From Martinezella lusitana (GTDB taxonomy: Bacteria; Pseudomonadota; Alphaproteobacteria; Rhizobiales; Rhizobiaceae), in NCBI RefSeq assembly GCF_016901135.1, contig NZ_JAFEVL010000020.1, positions 310,001-374,000 of the forward strand: a stretch of DNA of 64,000 bases, given 5' to 3'. This document shows positions 13,222 to 21,263 of the stretch, piece after piece (the stretch's first letter is position 1; every line of letters starts with the position of its first letter). Position numbers and translations under genes: made by a program. The notes below the pieces were generated by a model. That model was not told the origin of the DNA. It worked only from the letters and a program-made list of their open reading frames with translations, and made no database searches.

Positions 13222-14283
13222 TTATCGAGCCAGCCGTCGTCTCGCCTGAGCGGCCCGTGCAAGGTCCTCCAGCGTGCGAACGGAAGTCGGCCAGTCGATG
13301 CAGCCGTCGGTGATGCTCTGGCCATAGACCAGCGCCTTGCCGGGAACGAGATCCTGGCGGCCGGCGACGAGATTGCTCTCCATCATCATGCCCTTGATGC
13401 GCCGGTCGCCGGCCGATACCTGCTCGGCGACGGAATGGACCACCGCCGGCTGGTTTTCCGGATTCTTGCCGCTATTGGCATGGCTGGCATCGATGATGAT
13501 CCGCGGCTCGATCCCGGCTTTCAATGCCAGTTCCGATACGGTCTGCACGTTGGCCGCATCGTAATTCGGCTCTTTGCCGCCGCGCAGGATGAGGTGGCAA
13601 TCCTCGTTGCCGCGTGTCGAGGCGATCGCCGCTAGGCCTTCCTTGGTCACTGCCGGGAAATGATGCGGCTGCGAAGCGGCGACGATGGCATCGAGCGCGA
13701 TCCGCACATCGCCATTCGTTCCGTTCTTGAAGCCGACGGGGCAGGAGAGGCCGGATGCCAACTGACGATGCACCTGGCTTTCGGTTGTCCTCGCGCCGAT
13801 CGCGCCCCAGCTTACGAGATCAGCGATATATTGCGGCGTGATCGTATCGAGATATTCGCAACCGGCCGGCAGACCGATTTCATTGACATCGACCAGAAGC
13901 TTGCGTGCGATGCGCAGTCCTTCCTCGATACGGTAGCTGCCGTCAAGGTGGGGATCGTTGATCAGCCCCTTCCAGCCGACGGTCGTGCGCGGCTTCTCGA
14001 AATAGACCCGCATGATGATTTCGAGATCGCCGGCGAACCGGTCGCGCTGCTCCCTCAATCGCGCCGCATAGTCGCGCGCGGCGACGGGATCGTGGATGGA
14101 GCAGGGGCCTATGACCACGATCAACCGGTCGTCGTCATCGTGCAGGATGTTATGGACGGCGTTGCGCGCCTCGGTGACGGTTGTCGTCACGGCCGCGTCG
14201 CGGGGGATCTCATCTATAATGCGTGAGGGCGGCGTGAGCGCCGTGATCTCGACAATGCGCAAATCATCAGTGGAATTCAGCAC
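13222..14283 (-). CDS. aroG: Class I 3-deoxy-7-phosphoheptulonate (DAHP) synthase
   Basis: The 353-residue enzyme condenses phosphoenolpyruvate and erythrose 4-phosphate, the first step of the shikimate pathway. Class I (AroF/G/H) motifs are clear: VVIGPCSIHDP, MRVYFEKPRTTVGWKGLINDPHLDG (in two parts), IGARTTESQVHRQLASGLSCPVGFKNGT (in two parts), IIIDASHANSGKNP and KGMMMES. The frame opens at GTG 14307, but GTG at 14283 is preferred because AAGGA lies about nine bases before it. A terminator hairpin ends 34 bases upstream of that start, so expression is probably attenuated. The N-terminal residues that carry allosteric sites in the family are present. It is alone on the minus strand and converges on the DUF6314 gene. 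Confidence 0.92.
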   Translation of the reverse strand: MLNSTDDLRIVEITALTPPSRIIDEIPRDAAVTTTVTEARNAVHNILHDDDDRLIVVIGPCSIHDPVAARDYAARLREQRDRFAGDLEIIMRVYFEKPRTTVGWKGLINDPHLDGSYRIEEGLRIARKLLVDVNEIGLPAGCEYLDTITPQYIADLVSWGAIGARTTESQVHRQLASGLSCPVGFKNGTNGDVRIALDAIVAASQPHHFPAVTKEGLAAIASTRGNEDCHLILRGGKEPNYDAANVQTVSELALKAGIEPRIIIDASHANSGKNPENQPAVVHSVAEQVSAGDRRIKGMMMESNLVAGRQDLVPGKALVYGQSITDGCIDWPTSVRTLEDLARAAQARRRLAR

Positions 14284-14316
14284 GGTATCGGTTCCTTGTA
14301 GGGTCACCGTGGCGAC

Positions 14317-14344
14317 AAAAAAGCCGCCAGGTAGACTAGCGGCT
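14317..14344 (-). terminator. Leader terminator (attenuator) upstream of aroG
   Basis: On the minus strand AGCCGC (14339-14344 side) and GCGGCT (14322-14327 side) pair and are followed by a run of six T (14317-14322). The hairpin lies in front of the aroG start, not behind a gene. A second hairpin (CCGCT, six-base loop, AGCGG at about 14394-14409) lies upstream of it. This order is that of a transcription attenuator. Confidence 0.55.
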
Positions 14345-14371
14345 GTTCGGGTCTTTGATGTCGCGTCGATT

Positions 14372-14437
14372 TTAACTACGCACAGGCCCGCCTCCGCTGA
14401 GAGCAGCGGTACGAATAAAATCGCGAGGCGTATGCAT
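14372..14437 (-). other. Short leader open frame before aroG, 21 codons
   Basis: An ATG at 14437 opens a 21-codon frame (MHTPRDFIRTAALSGGGPV and two more residues) that ends before the attenuator hairpin. It contains one Phe but no run of aromatic codons, so a classical leader-peptide mechanism is not supported. Between here and 14675 no gene is seen on either strand; a weak plus-strand frame (14495-14636) ends NFLRMPLLFV and is not recognised. Confidence 0.25.
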
Positions 14438-14675
14438 AGGTGATCGACATGGGCTGTCTCTACGACAAAAAACGCTTGATGTCGATGATGTTGATGTGGG
14501 GGAAATCAAAGAGGTTTGGCCGCGGCGGCGCCATTCCATCTCACTGTCAAATCTGGTCTTCAGCGCCTATTTGCGGATCGTTGGTCCGGGTGAGATATTC
14601 TACAATTTTCTGCGGATGCCGCTGCTGTTCGTTTGAGAGGCATGGACCCCAAAATTTAACCCCTGCCTCGGAAGG

Positions 14676-14711
14676 GCCTGCCCGACTTCGCTGGAAGTCG
14701 GGCAGGCCCCC
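14676..14711 (-). terminator. Long perfect hairpin after the porin gene
   Basis: GGGCCTGCCCGACTT and AAGTCGGGCAGGCCC form a 15-bp perfect stem with a six-base loop, 45 bp beyond the porin stop codon. No long T-run follows on either strand. It probably ends or stabilises the abundant porin mRNA. Confidence 0.7.
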
Positions 14712-14755
14712 ATCCGATCAGGGGTCAAGTCAGATCAGATCTCGGAAACGAGGTC

Positions 14756-15817
14756 TTAGAAGCTACGCTGGAAGCGGAGGATACCAGCCCACTGGTCCTG
14801 GTTGATGGAGTCCCAGTTGGTGTAGGAAACTTCCGGCTGAACCAGGAGGTTCTTGACCGGGTTCCAACGAAGGTTGGCGGTCGCTGCGAAGATCTTCGAG
14901 TCGGTGTAGGCAACCTGTGCGTTAGCCTGCAGCTTGGCGTCGATCGGAACGGTGACGCCGCCCCAAACAGCCCAGTCACCCCAGCCGATGGTCTTGGCCG
15001 GGCCAGCGCCGTTCGAGCTTGCATACTTGTTCAGCTTGTCGCCGTCGGTGTTGTAGCCGCCCATCAAGAAGGCCTTGAAGACGCCGAAGTCGGCATCGAC
15101 ACGAGCCTTGACTGCACCTTCTTCGACGATGGAGTCATAGCCGCCGACGATCTTGAAGCCGAAGTTGCCAGCCTTGTAACCGGCACCGGCAACAACGTCC
15201 GGAGCGTAGTGGTCGGAGCTGTCTTCGCCGTTGACGCCCTTGGCGCCAGAACCGGAGTTGCTGTCTTCGAGCGAGACGACAGCCGTGAAGCCGTTGCCTG
15301 CATCGTAGTTGTAGGTCAACTGGTTCAGTTCATACGGGCCGTCATAAACAACGTCGTCGTTGATGACGTTGCCGGCATAACCCATGTACAGGTTATACTG
15401 CGAGTCGAGCTTACCGACGGTGAAGCCAGCGAGGCTGATGTTAGCGAACAGCAGCTTGACGCCAGTCGTGCCGCCATCCTGCCAGTCGAAACGGTAGATG
15501 GTGTTGGTCTTCAGCGGACCGTATTCGGTGTCGCTTGCGGTGTCGACGCTCAGCTGAGCGCGGGTGTGCCACAGCGTGCCGTAACGGTCAGCCGGGTTGT
15601 AAGCGTTGTACCACTTGCCTTCGGTACGAACCATACCGCCGACCTTCAGGCAGGTTTCAGTGCCCGGGATGAAGAAATAACCAGCGCCGTATGCGTCGCA
15701 GATGCGAACGTACTCAAGCGGTTCCGGCTCAGCGGCGACGACAGCGTCGGCTGCCTGAGCGCCAGAAACTACTGCCAATGCAGCAGCGGAGCCGAGAAGA
15801 AGGCTCTTGATGTTCAT
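14756..15817 (-). CDS. ropA: RopA-type outer-membrane porin (Porin_2 family)
   Basis: The 353-residue precursor has a clear signal peptide (MNIKSLLLGSAAALAVVSGA, cleaved after AQA). The mature protein starts with the acidic-proline stretch AAEPEPLEYVRICDAYGAGY and shows the FIPGTETCLKVGG motif with its two cysteines, typical of Porin_2 proteins of Rhizobiales. Amphipathic strands with aromatic girdles fill the rest, and the protein ends in a Phe (LRFQRSF), the outer-membrane insertion signal. It should be a general diffusion porin. ATG at 15817 has GGAG about eight bases upstream; the frame extends another ten codons without one. The gene is monocistronic. The 434 bp upstream (15818-16251) hold no gene, are AT-rich, and probably contain its promoter and a long untranslated leader. 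Confidence 0.92.
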   Translation of the reverse strand: MNIKSLLLGSAAALAVVSGAQAADAVVAAEPEPLEYVRICDAYGAGYFFIPGTETCLKVGGMVRTEGKWYNAYNPADRYGTLWHTRAQLSVDTASDTEYGPLKTNTIYRFDWQDGGTTGVKLLFANISLAGFTVGKLDSQYNLYMGYAGNVINDDVVYDGPYELNQLTYNYDAGNGFTAVVSLEDSNSGSGAKGVNGEDSSDHYAPDVVAGAGYKAGNFGFKIVGGYDSIVEEGAVKARVDADFGVFKAFLMGGYNTDGDKLNKYASSNGAGPAKTIGWGDWAVWGGVTVPIDAKLQANAQVAYTDSKIFAATANLRWNPVKNLLVQPEVSYTNWDSINQDQWAGILRFQRSF

Positions 15818-16251
15818 AAAAACTCCAATCCAATATAGATTGGGCATAGGCTATCGCGCCGAAAAATCGACGTGCCTGACCCTATCCCTGTTTAAAAACC
15901 CCGACTCGGGAGAAACGGGCCCCACCCGCTTCTGGTCGTTATTAAAGACGAATTCCTGTAAAGTTATATGATATATTTTTCTTAGAATGACTTTTCCGTG
16001 ATTTTTAAATTCTAGTTGCAGGAAAGCAACATCTACAAACATAGATAGTAAGGGCGCCATAATATTGGCTGCGCAATAGTCATTACTAAGAATAGATCGC
16101 TGAAAAGGACGGCCTTGGCGCTTGTTCGAAACGCCCTGGGAGCGAGGTATGAGGGTGGAAAGATCGAACGACACGCGTTCAGGCTGGGGCAAAAGCCACT
16201 GTGCCTGCGCCACCGTCAAACTGGCGCGTTAGGAGGCGGACGGCGGTTTCC

Positions 16252-16617
16252 TCAATACGATACGGTTCGTTTCGAAGACGGAGATATCAGCTTGCTGAGC
16301 GCCGCGCCGATCATGATGCCCCAAAGACCGCTGATCATGCCGATGATGATATCAAGGGATGAACCGGAGTCGCCGCTCGCCAGGAAATGCGAAAGCCAAA
16401 GTACCAACACACTGCCGATCATCAGCAGGCAGGTGAAGGATGGCGACTGCGGGTAGGCCAGTCGCGCAAGCATGCCGGCCACGCAAAGCGCGCCGGCACG
16501 AAATAGGTCGAAGGGATTGCCAAACTCGGCTTGCCAATTGAGATGCGCAAAGGTCACGGCGATGAGCGCCGCGATATAGGTCCATGCGATAATCTTAAAA
16601 AACCGGTCTGATATCAT
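16252..16617 (-). CDS. Small membrane protein, VanZ-like, 121 aa
   Basis: The ATG at 16617 gives 121 residues with four predicted membrane segments (FFKIIAWTYIAALIAV, a LFRAGALCVAGMLARLAY segment, FTCLLMIGSVLVLWLSHFL, IIIGMISGLWGIMIGAAL). Size and segment order resemble short VanZ-family proteins of rhizobia; the match is visual. The frame continues upstream to 16782 but those codons read as non-membrane and lack a good start. It lies between the porin upstream region and the MFS exporter gene. No function can be assigned. Confidence 0.6.
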   Translation of the reverse strand: MISDRFFKIIAWTYIAALIAVTFAHLNWQAEFGNPFDLFRAGALCVAGMLARLAYPQSPSFTCLLMIGSVLVLWLSHFLASGDSGSSLDIIIGMISGLWGIMIGAALSKLISPSSKRTVSY

Positions 16618-16795
16618 TGGGATATCATATACCAGCGGCACATTTAAACTCCAGTCTTCTGCCATTCCAAAGGCTGCGATCGATGCGATGCGGCGCGCAC
16701 AATTTATGTGGCGGCGAAACATTCTGTTGCGTCGTGGAAAAGATTTCTGCGTTCTTTGGCCTTCGATTTGCCTTGCTGGCATGCGTCGCGGCGGC

Positions 16796-18358
16796 TTATG
16801 CCTCCGACGCCGTGAGCGCCTCTTCGTCGTCGGGCACCTGGTTCGCGGTTTCGCTGGCGCCGCCCGACGAGCCTCGGCCGAGGGAAGAGAAGACGACGAT
16901 TGCGGTGATTGCGGTGATGGCGGTCAGGAGCCAAAGCAGTGCGCTGAAGGCATCGCTATAACCCTGGATCAGTGCGGCTTGACCGATCGCAGGTGCGTTC
17001 GATGCTGCGGCGGCAAGATCGCCGGTGACGAGCCGTTGCGCTGTGGCGGCTGTGTGCTCGCCCGCCGATGTGCCGAGATTGGACTGTATGAAGGCGCTCA
17101 GAACAGCGGTGACGACCGCAAGGGCGACACCTTCGCCGGCGACGCGGGTGGTGCTGAAGATACCGGTCGCCATCCCGGCGCGTTCCTTCGGAACGACGCT
17201 GACGGCCAGCCCGTCCATCAGGCCCCAGGGCAGGCTGATGCCGACGCCGATCGTCAGCAGCGGGCCGATCAGCGCCGACGACGCCGAGCCGGCAGCGAAA
17301 TGGCTGAGCCAGAAGAGACCTACAGCCGAGATGACAAGGCCGGCACCGCAGATCGTGGCGGCACTGAACCAGCGTGTCAAAAGGCCGGCAACGATCGGTA
17401 GGATCAGAAGCGGCGCCGAAAGGGCGATCATCATGCGCCCGGCGGCAATCTCGCTCATGCCTTCGATACCGACGAAGCGCACCGGCAGCAGGATCAGCAG
17501 CACGACGAAGGCATAGGCCGGCGCCGCCGCCAGCAATTGCACGCCGACGAAACGCGGATAGCGAAACAAAGTGAGATCCAGCATCGGCCGCTTCACGCTA
17601 CGTTCGATGATGCCGAAGGCCAGGAAGAGCAATGCGGCGCCGGCGAGCAAGACAATGACAAGCAGGTCGCTCCAGCCGGTTTCCGGCGCGCGCAGCACGC
17701 CATAGGTGAAGAGCGTCAGGGCAAGCGTGAAACTCAGTGCTCCCGGCCAGTCGAGCCCGGCCGCATCGGGATCGCTGGATTCGCGTAGAAAGCGTGCGCC
17801 GAGGCCGAGAGCGAATAGAGCCAGTATGACGACGAGAAGGAAGATCGAGGGCCAGCCGAACGCGTCGATCATCAGGCCGGAGGCAATCGGCCCGAAAGCC
17901 AGACCAACGCCGAAGCTCGAGCCGACAATGCTGAAGGCCCGCATACGTGCTGCGCCATCGAATTCCTGAGCGAGGGACGCCATGCCGCCCGAAAAGGCGG
18001 CGGCAGCGCCGAGACCCTGCAGAGCTCTCAATATGTCGAACCAGACGATGTTGCCGGCAAAGGCCAGTCCGGCCGAGAACAGTGCGAAGCAACCCACTCC
18101 AGTCAGGAAGATACGGCGGCGGCCAAAACTGTCGGCAAGCGCGCCGGCAGCCATCAGGCAACTGCCGAAGGTCAGCATGAAGGCATTGGTCACCCAGTTG
18201 AGGGCGATCGGGCTGCCGCCGAGCGTTCGGCCGATGGCCGGCAAGGCAACGGCCGGACCGGTGAATGTCAGGGGCATCGCCGCTGCGGCGCAGCAGACCG
18301 CGACGAGGACGAAGAGTTTTTCGGTCGCAGTGGCGACCTTTGTCTTGCTGAGGGTCAT
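16796..18358 (-). CDS. MFS drug exporter, DHA2 (14-TMS) family, 520 aa
   Basis: This is a proton-coupled multidrug efflux protein of the inner membrane. The 520-residue length and hydrophobic pattern fit 14 membrane segments. Family motifs are present: LNWVTNAFMLTFGSCLMAAG (helix 1-2), GALADSFGRRRIF (motif A), ILRALQGLGAAAAFSGGMAS (motif B) and GIMGLAFGPIASGL-like motif C as FGVGLAFGPIASG. A LysR gene starts 179 bp away on the opposite strand, the usual arrangement for a regulator controlling an exporter. The ATG at 18358 is in good context. The substrate is unknown. Confidence 0.9.
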   Translation of the reverse strand: MTLSKTKVATATEKLFVLVAVCCAAAAMPLTFTGPAVALPAIGRTLGGSPIALNWVTNAFMLTFGSCLMAAGALADSFGRRRIFLTGVGCFALFSAGLAFAGNIVWFDILRALQGLGAAAAFSGGMASLAQEFDGAARMRAFSIVGSSFGVGLAFGPIASGLMIDAFGWPSIFLLVVILALFALGLGARFLRESSDPDAAGLDWPGALSFTLALTLFTYGVLRAPETGWSDLLVIVLLAGAALLFLAFGIIERSVKRPMLDLTLFRYPRFVGVQLLAAAPAYAFVVLLILLPVRFVGIEGMSEIAAGRMMIALSAPLLILPIVAGLLTRWFSAATICGAGLVISAVGLFWLSHFAAGSASSALIGPLLTIGVGISLPWGLMDGLAVSVVPKERAGMATGIFSTTRVAGEGVALAVVTAVLSAFIQSNLGTSAGEHTAATAQRLVTGDLAAAASNAPAIGQAALIQGYSDAFSALLWLLTAITAITAIVVFSSLGRGSSGGASETANQVPDDEEALTASEA

Positions 18359-18537
18359 CGGGATTTCCGTTGGGTTTGAGCAAGGGCGAGCCCGTGGGCG
18401 TCTTGGGAACGATGAAGGCTTGAACGCCTTCGCCCATGGGCTTCAAATGACCCAGTGAAGATAGTTTTACTGTAATTGGATGATAATGAGGCTATAACTC
18501 CACATATACCGGAAAAAAACGCTCGAATGAGGTGTGC

Positions 18538-19461
18538 ATGGATCGCCTGAGTGGCTTGAATGCTTTCGTCCGAACAGCGGATCTCGGCAGCTTCGCCGCC
18601 GCCGGCCGCGTGCTCGGCCTTTCGGCCTCCGCGGTCGGCAAGGCGGTCAGCAATCTCGAACGGCAGCTTGGCGTTCGGCTGCTGCAGCGCTCCACCCGCA
18701 GCATCCGGCTGACGGAGGAAGGACGCCTCTTTCACGAGCGCTGCCGGCGCGTACTTGACGATCTCGATGATGCTCAGGCTTCGCTGGCACAGGCGGTGGC
18801 GGTGCCACGTGGACGGTTACGCGTCAGCGTGCCGATCGTCAGCTATCATTTCCTGCTGCCGGTAGTGCCGGAATTCGTGGCGCGCTATCCCGATGTCGAA
18901 CTCGACATCGATTTCAATGACCGCATCGTCGATATGATCGAGGAGGGTGTCGACGTCGCCATCCGCAGCGGCGATCTACCGGATTCGCGTCTGATGTCGC
19001 GCACCTTGCGACCGTTCCAGATGCTGATTTGCGCAGCCCCCGGCTATCTGGAGCGCCACGGCGTTCCCGATTGCCCGCGCACGCTCAATGAGCATGTGGC
19101 GGTGCGGTTTCGCTTTCCGAACAGCGGCAAGCTGCAGGATTGGCCATTGACCTTGCCGGAGGGCGAGCCCGAACTGCGCCTGCGAACGGCTTTTTCCTGC
19201 AATAATATGGAGGCCGTGCGCGGCGCCACGGTCGCCGGCCTCGGCATCGGATGCATGCCGGATTTCCTGGTGCGCAGTTCGCTTGCCGAAGGAAAGCTGC
19301 AAACCGTTCTCGATGATTTCATCGACGAGCCCGGCCATTTCCATGTGCTCTGGCCATCGAGCCGCCATCTGTCGCCCAAGGTTCGCGTGTTTGTTGACTT
19401 TCTTGGCGAGCGGCTTTTCGCAAAGAGCTGCGAAGTCTTGCCCGTTGCCCCCAAGGCATGA
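18538..19461 (+). CDS. LysR-family transcriptional regulator, 307 aa
   Basis: Residues 1-60 form the LysR winged helix-turn-helix (MDRLSGLNAFVRTADLGSF, LSASAVGKAVSNLERQLGVR, LLQRSTRSIRLTEEG). Residues about 88-295 are the periplasmic-binding-like effector domain, of the CrgA/YafC subgroup by its GRLRVSVPIV and DVAIRSGDLPDS phrases. The start at ATG 18538 is preferred to GTG 18532, with GAGG just upstream. It is divergent from the DHA2 exporter, which is its probable target. Confidence 0.9.
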   Translation: MDRLSGLNAFVRTADLGSFAAAGRVLGLSASAVGKAVSNLERQLGVRLLQRSTRSIRLTEEGRLFHERCRRVLDDLDDAQASLAQAVAVPRGRLRVSVPIVSYHFLLPVVPEFVARYPDVELDIDFNDRIVDMIEEGVDVAIRSGDLPDSRLMSRTLRPFQMLICAAPGYLERHGVPDCPRTLNEHVAVRFRFPNSGKLQDWPLTLPEGEPELRLRTAFSCNNMEAVRGATVAGLGIGCMPDFLVRSSLAEGKLQTVLDDFIDEPGHFHVLWPSSRHLSPKVRVFVDFLGERLFAKSCEVLPVAPKA

Positions 19462-19635
19462 ACTAAGGCCGATGTTGGCCAATCTTCAACGGCTACGCCA
19501 AATTGCCGAATGAGGTAGCAACTGCCGCCTTTGTCTGGCGGCAACTTTGCGCCAATTGCGGTCACTGCTCGCTGGAAGCTTGCAGGCATTCGTGTCGGCC
19601 TTTACCCTTATCCCCCGAACAGTAATTTGTCATTG

Positions 19636-19986
19636 ATGTTGGTTACCATGGCTTGGGAATATAAGGGGTTCTACATTCCTAAAGACGATGACTGGGAGCC
19701 TGAAGACCTGAGTGACTTCGGATTCTGGATGGACTTCTATATCGGTGATGAAACCGGCCAGGATGCATTCAGTGTTCTTGTGTGTTCACTTCCCTGGTTC
19801 ACGCGGGAACACGGGCATGAGGTGACAAGCGGGCGTAATATAATCTTTTTGCCCCGCTTTGACCGAAGTGCTCTTGATGTATTTCTCAAGGCGAAATGTT
19901 CAGAAGAAGCTGCTGGTAAAAGCCCCGAAACAACGATGCTGAAGATCGACGGCATTGGCGAGTGGGAATATCGTTACAGGTGTTAA
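19636..19986 (+). CDS. Immunity protein Imm8-like, orphan, 116 aa
   Basis: The protein matches the Imm8 family in order: a short strand (WEYKGFYIP), an acidic DDDWEPEDLSDFGFWMDFYI segment, IGDETGQDAFSVLVCSLPWF, then NIIFLPRFDRSALDVFLK and IDGIGEWEYRY. Imm8 proteins neutralise polymorphic toxins. No toxin, Rhs/YD or VgrG gene lies beside it, so it is an orphan immunity gene, perhaps kept as protection against neighbours. The region is AT-richer than the flanks, consistent with transfer. Start is uncertain: ATG 19636 and ATG 19648 are both possible and neither has a strong ribosome site. Confidence 0.65.
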   Translation: MLVTMAWEYKGFYIPKDDDWEPEDLSDFGFWMDFYIGDETGQDAFSVLVCSLPWFTREHGHEVTSGRNIIFLPRFDRSALDVFLKAKCSEEAAGKSPETTMLKIDGIGEWEYRYRC

Positions 19987-20127
19987 TCAGCGATCATCGC
20001 CGGACCATCTGACTGACCGCTTAGGGCCGAGAGATGCCGTTCGATGGTGGCATTTGCTACATCAGACCGTAACATTGAACCACGCGATACCAAACCCGTC
20101 TGCAACCGCCAAAAATTGGAAATCACG

Positions 20128-21186
20128 ATGAGCCGTTTCTGGAGTCCTATTGTTCACTCCTTGATCCCCTATGTCGCCGGCGAGCAGCCCGCTGTGAGCG
20201 ATATCGTCAAGCTGAACACCAACGAAAACCCATACGGCCCGTCTCCTCATGCACTGGCGGCGATTTCGAGGGCCGTGACCGACACGCTTAGGCTCTATCC
20301 GGACCCGACAGCGCAGGGGCTGCGAGCAGCAATTGCCGCAACCCATGGATTAGATAAGAACGAAGTCTTCATCGGCAATGGGTCGGACGAGGTTCTGGCG
20401 CATACGTTTCAGGCGCTCTTGAACCACGAAGAGCCGCTGCTTTTCCCCGATATCACCTACAGCTTCTATCCGACCTATTGCCGTCTCTATGGAGTCAAGT
20501 TCCAGCAAGTTCCCGTCGATGCCGAGATGCGGGTTCGGCTTGACGATTACCGCCGGCCCTGCGGCGCGATCATTCTGCCCAATCCCAACGCACCGACGGG
20601 GATCGGTCTACCTCTGGCGGATGTTGAAGCTCTGGTTCAAGAGCGCCCTGACCAGATGGTCGTCATCGATGAAGCCTATGTGGACTTCGGTGGTGAGAGC
20701 GCCATCCCGCTCGTCCGCAAATACCCCAATCTCCTTGTGATCCAGACATTCTCGAAGTCGCGCGGCCTTGCCGGACTTCGCGTCGGCTTTGCTGTCGGGC
20801 AAAGACCGCTGATAGAAGCCCTGGAACGGGTCAAGGACAGCTTCAATTCCTATCCTATCGACAGGCTCGCCCTGGCAGGCGCGATCGCCGCCTGGAAAGA
20901 TCGGGACTGGTTCGAGAAACATCGCGATTTGATCATTGCCAGCCGGGAACGCCTGGCCATCGCGCTAAGAGAACTCGGCTTCCAGGTTCTTCCGTCATCC
21001 GCCAATTTCCTGTTCGCGCGGCACCCGGATCAATCGGGTGCGGACTTGGCGGCACAACTCAGGAGCCGGGGAATTCTGATAAGGCGTTTTTCGGGGGAGC
21101 GCGTCAGTGACTACCTTCGCATCACCATTGGAACAGACGCCGAATGTGATCGGCTGCTCGCAGCTCTCGGCGAAATATTGCGCTGA
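20128..21186 (+). CDS. hisC: Histidinol-phosphate aminotransferase
   Basis: The 352-residue fold-type I PLP enzyme transfers an amino group to imidazole acetol phosphate in histidine synthesis, and in many bacteria also serves phenylalanine and tyrosine formation. Motifs: [17 protein letters not shown] at the N-terminus, [57 protein letters not shown] with the PLP lysine, and ANFLFAR and [12 protein letters not shown] near the end. ATG at 20128 starts at the usual family position, although the frame runs up to 20044. The gene is alone, not in a his operon. It may be a paralogue rather than the housekeeping hisC. Confidence 0.9.
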   Translation: MSRFWSPIVHSLIPYVAGEQPAVSDIVKLNTNENPYGPSPHALAAISRAVTDTLRLYPDPTAQGLRAAIAATHGLDKNEVFIGNGSDEVLAHTFQALLNHEEPLLFPDITYSFYPTYCRLYGVKFQQVPVDAEMRVRLDDYRRPCGAIILPNPNAPTGIGLPLADVEALVQERPDQMVVIDEAYVDFGGESAIPLVRKYPNLLVIQTFSKSRGLAGLRVGFAVGQRPLIEALERVKDSFNSYPIDRLALAGAIAAWKDRDWFEKHRDLIIASRERLAIALRELGFQVLPSSANFLFARHPDQSGADLAAQLRSRGILIRRFSGERVSDYLRITIGTDAECDRLLAALGEILR

Positions 21187-21212
21187 TCCCAAGCGTAGCA
21201 GCGCCGGAATTT

Positions 21213-21240
21213 GTGAGAGGCCGACCAAGGCCGGCCTCGT
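21213..21240. terminator. Hairpin between convergent hisC and cysN
   Basis: GAGGCCG and CGGCCTC form a 7-bp stem with an eight-base loop in the 77-bp gap between the two convergent stop codons. It probably ends both transcripts; no long T-run is visible. Confidence 0.5.
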
Positions 21241-21263
21241 TGCTACTATACGCGGTGCCGCGT

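Noticed and set aside
14440..14805. A 121-aa plus-strand frame between aroG and the porin gene
   Set aside because: It crosses the porin terminator and the porin gene's 3' end and has no ribosome site or recognisable sequence.
15851..16219. A 122-aa minus-strand frame upstream of the porin gene
   Set aside because: It lies in AT-rich leader DNA with no coding bias and no good start; regulatory sequence is more likely.
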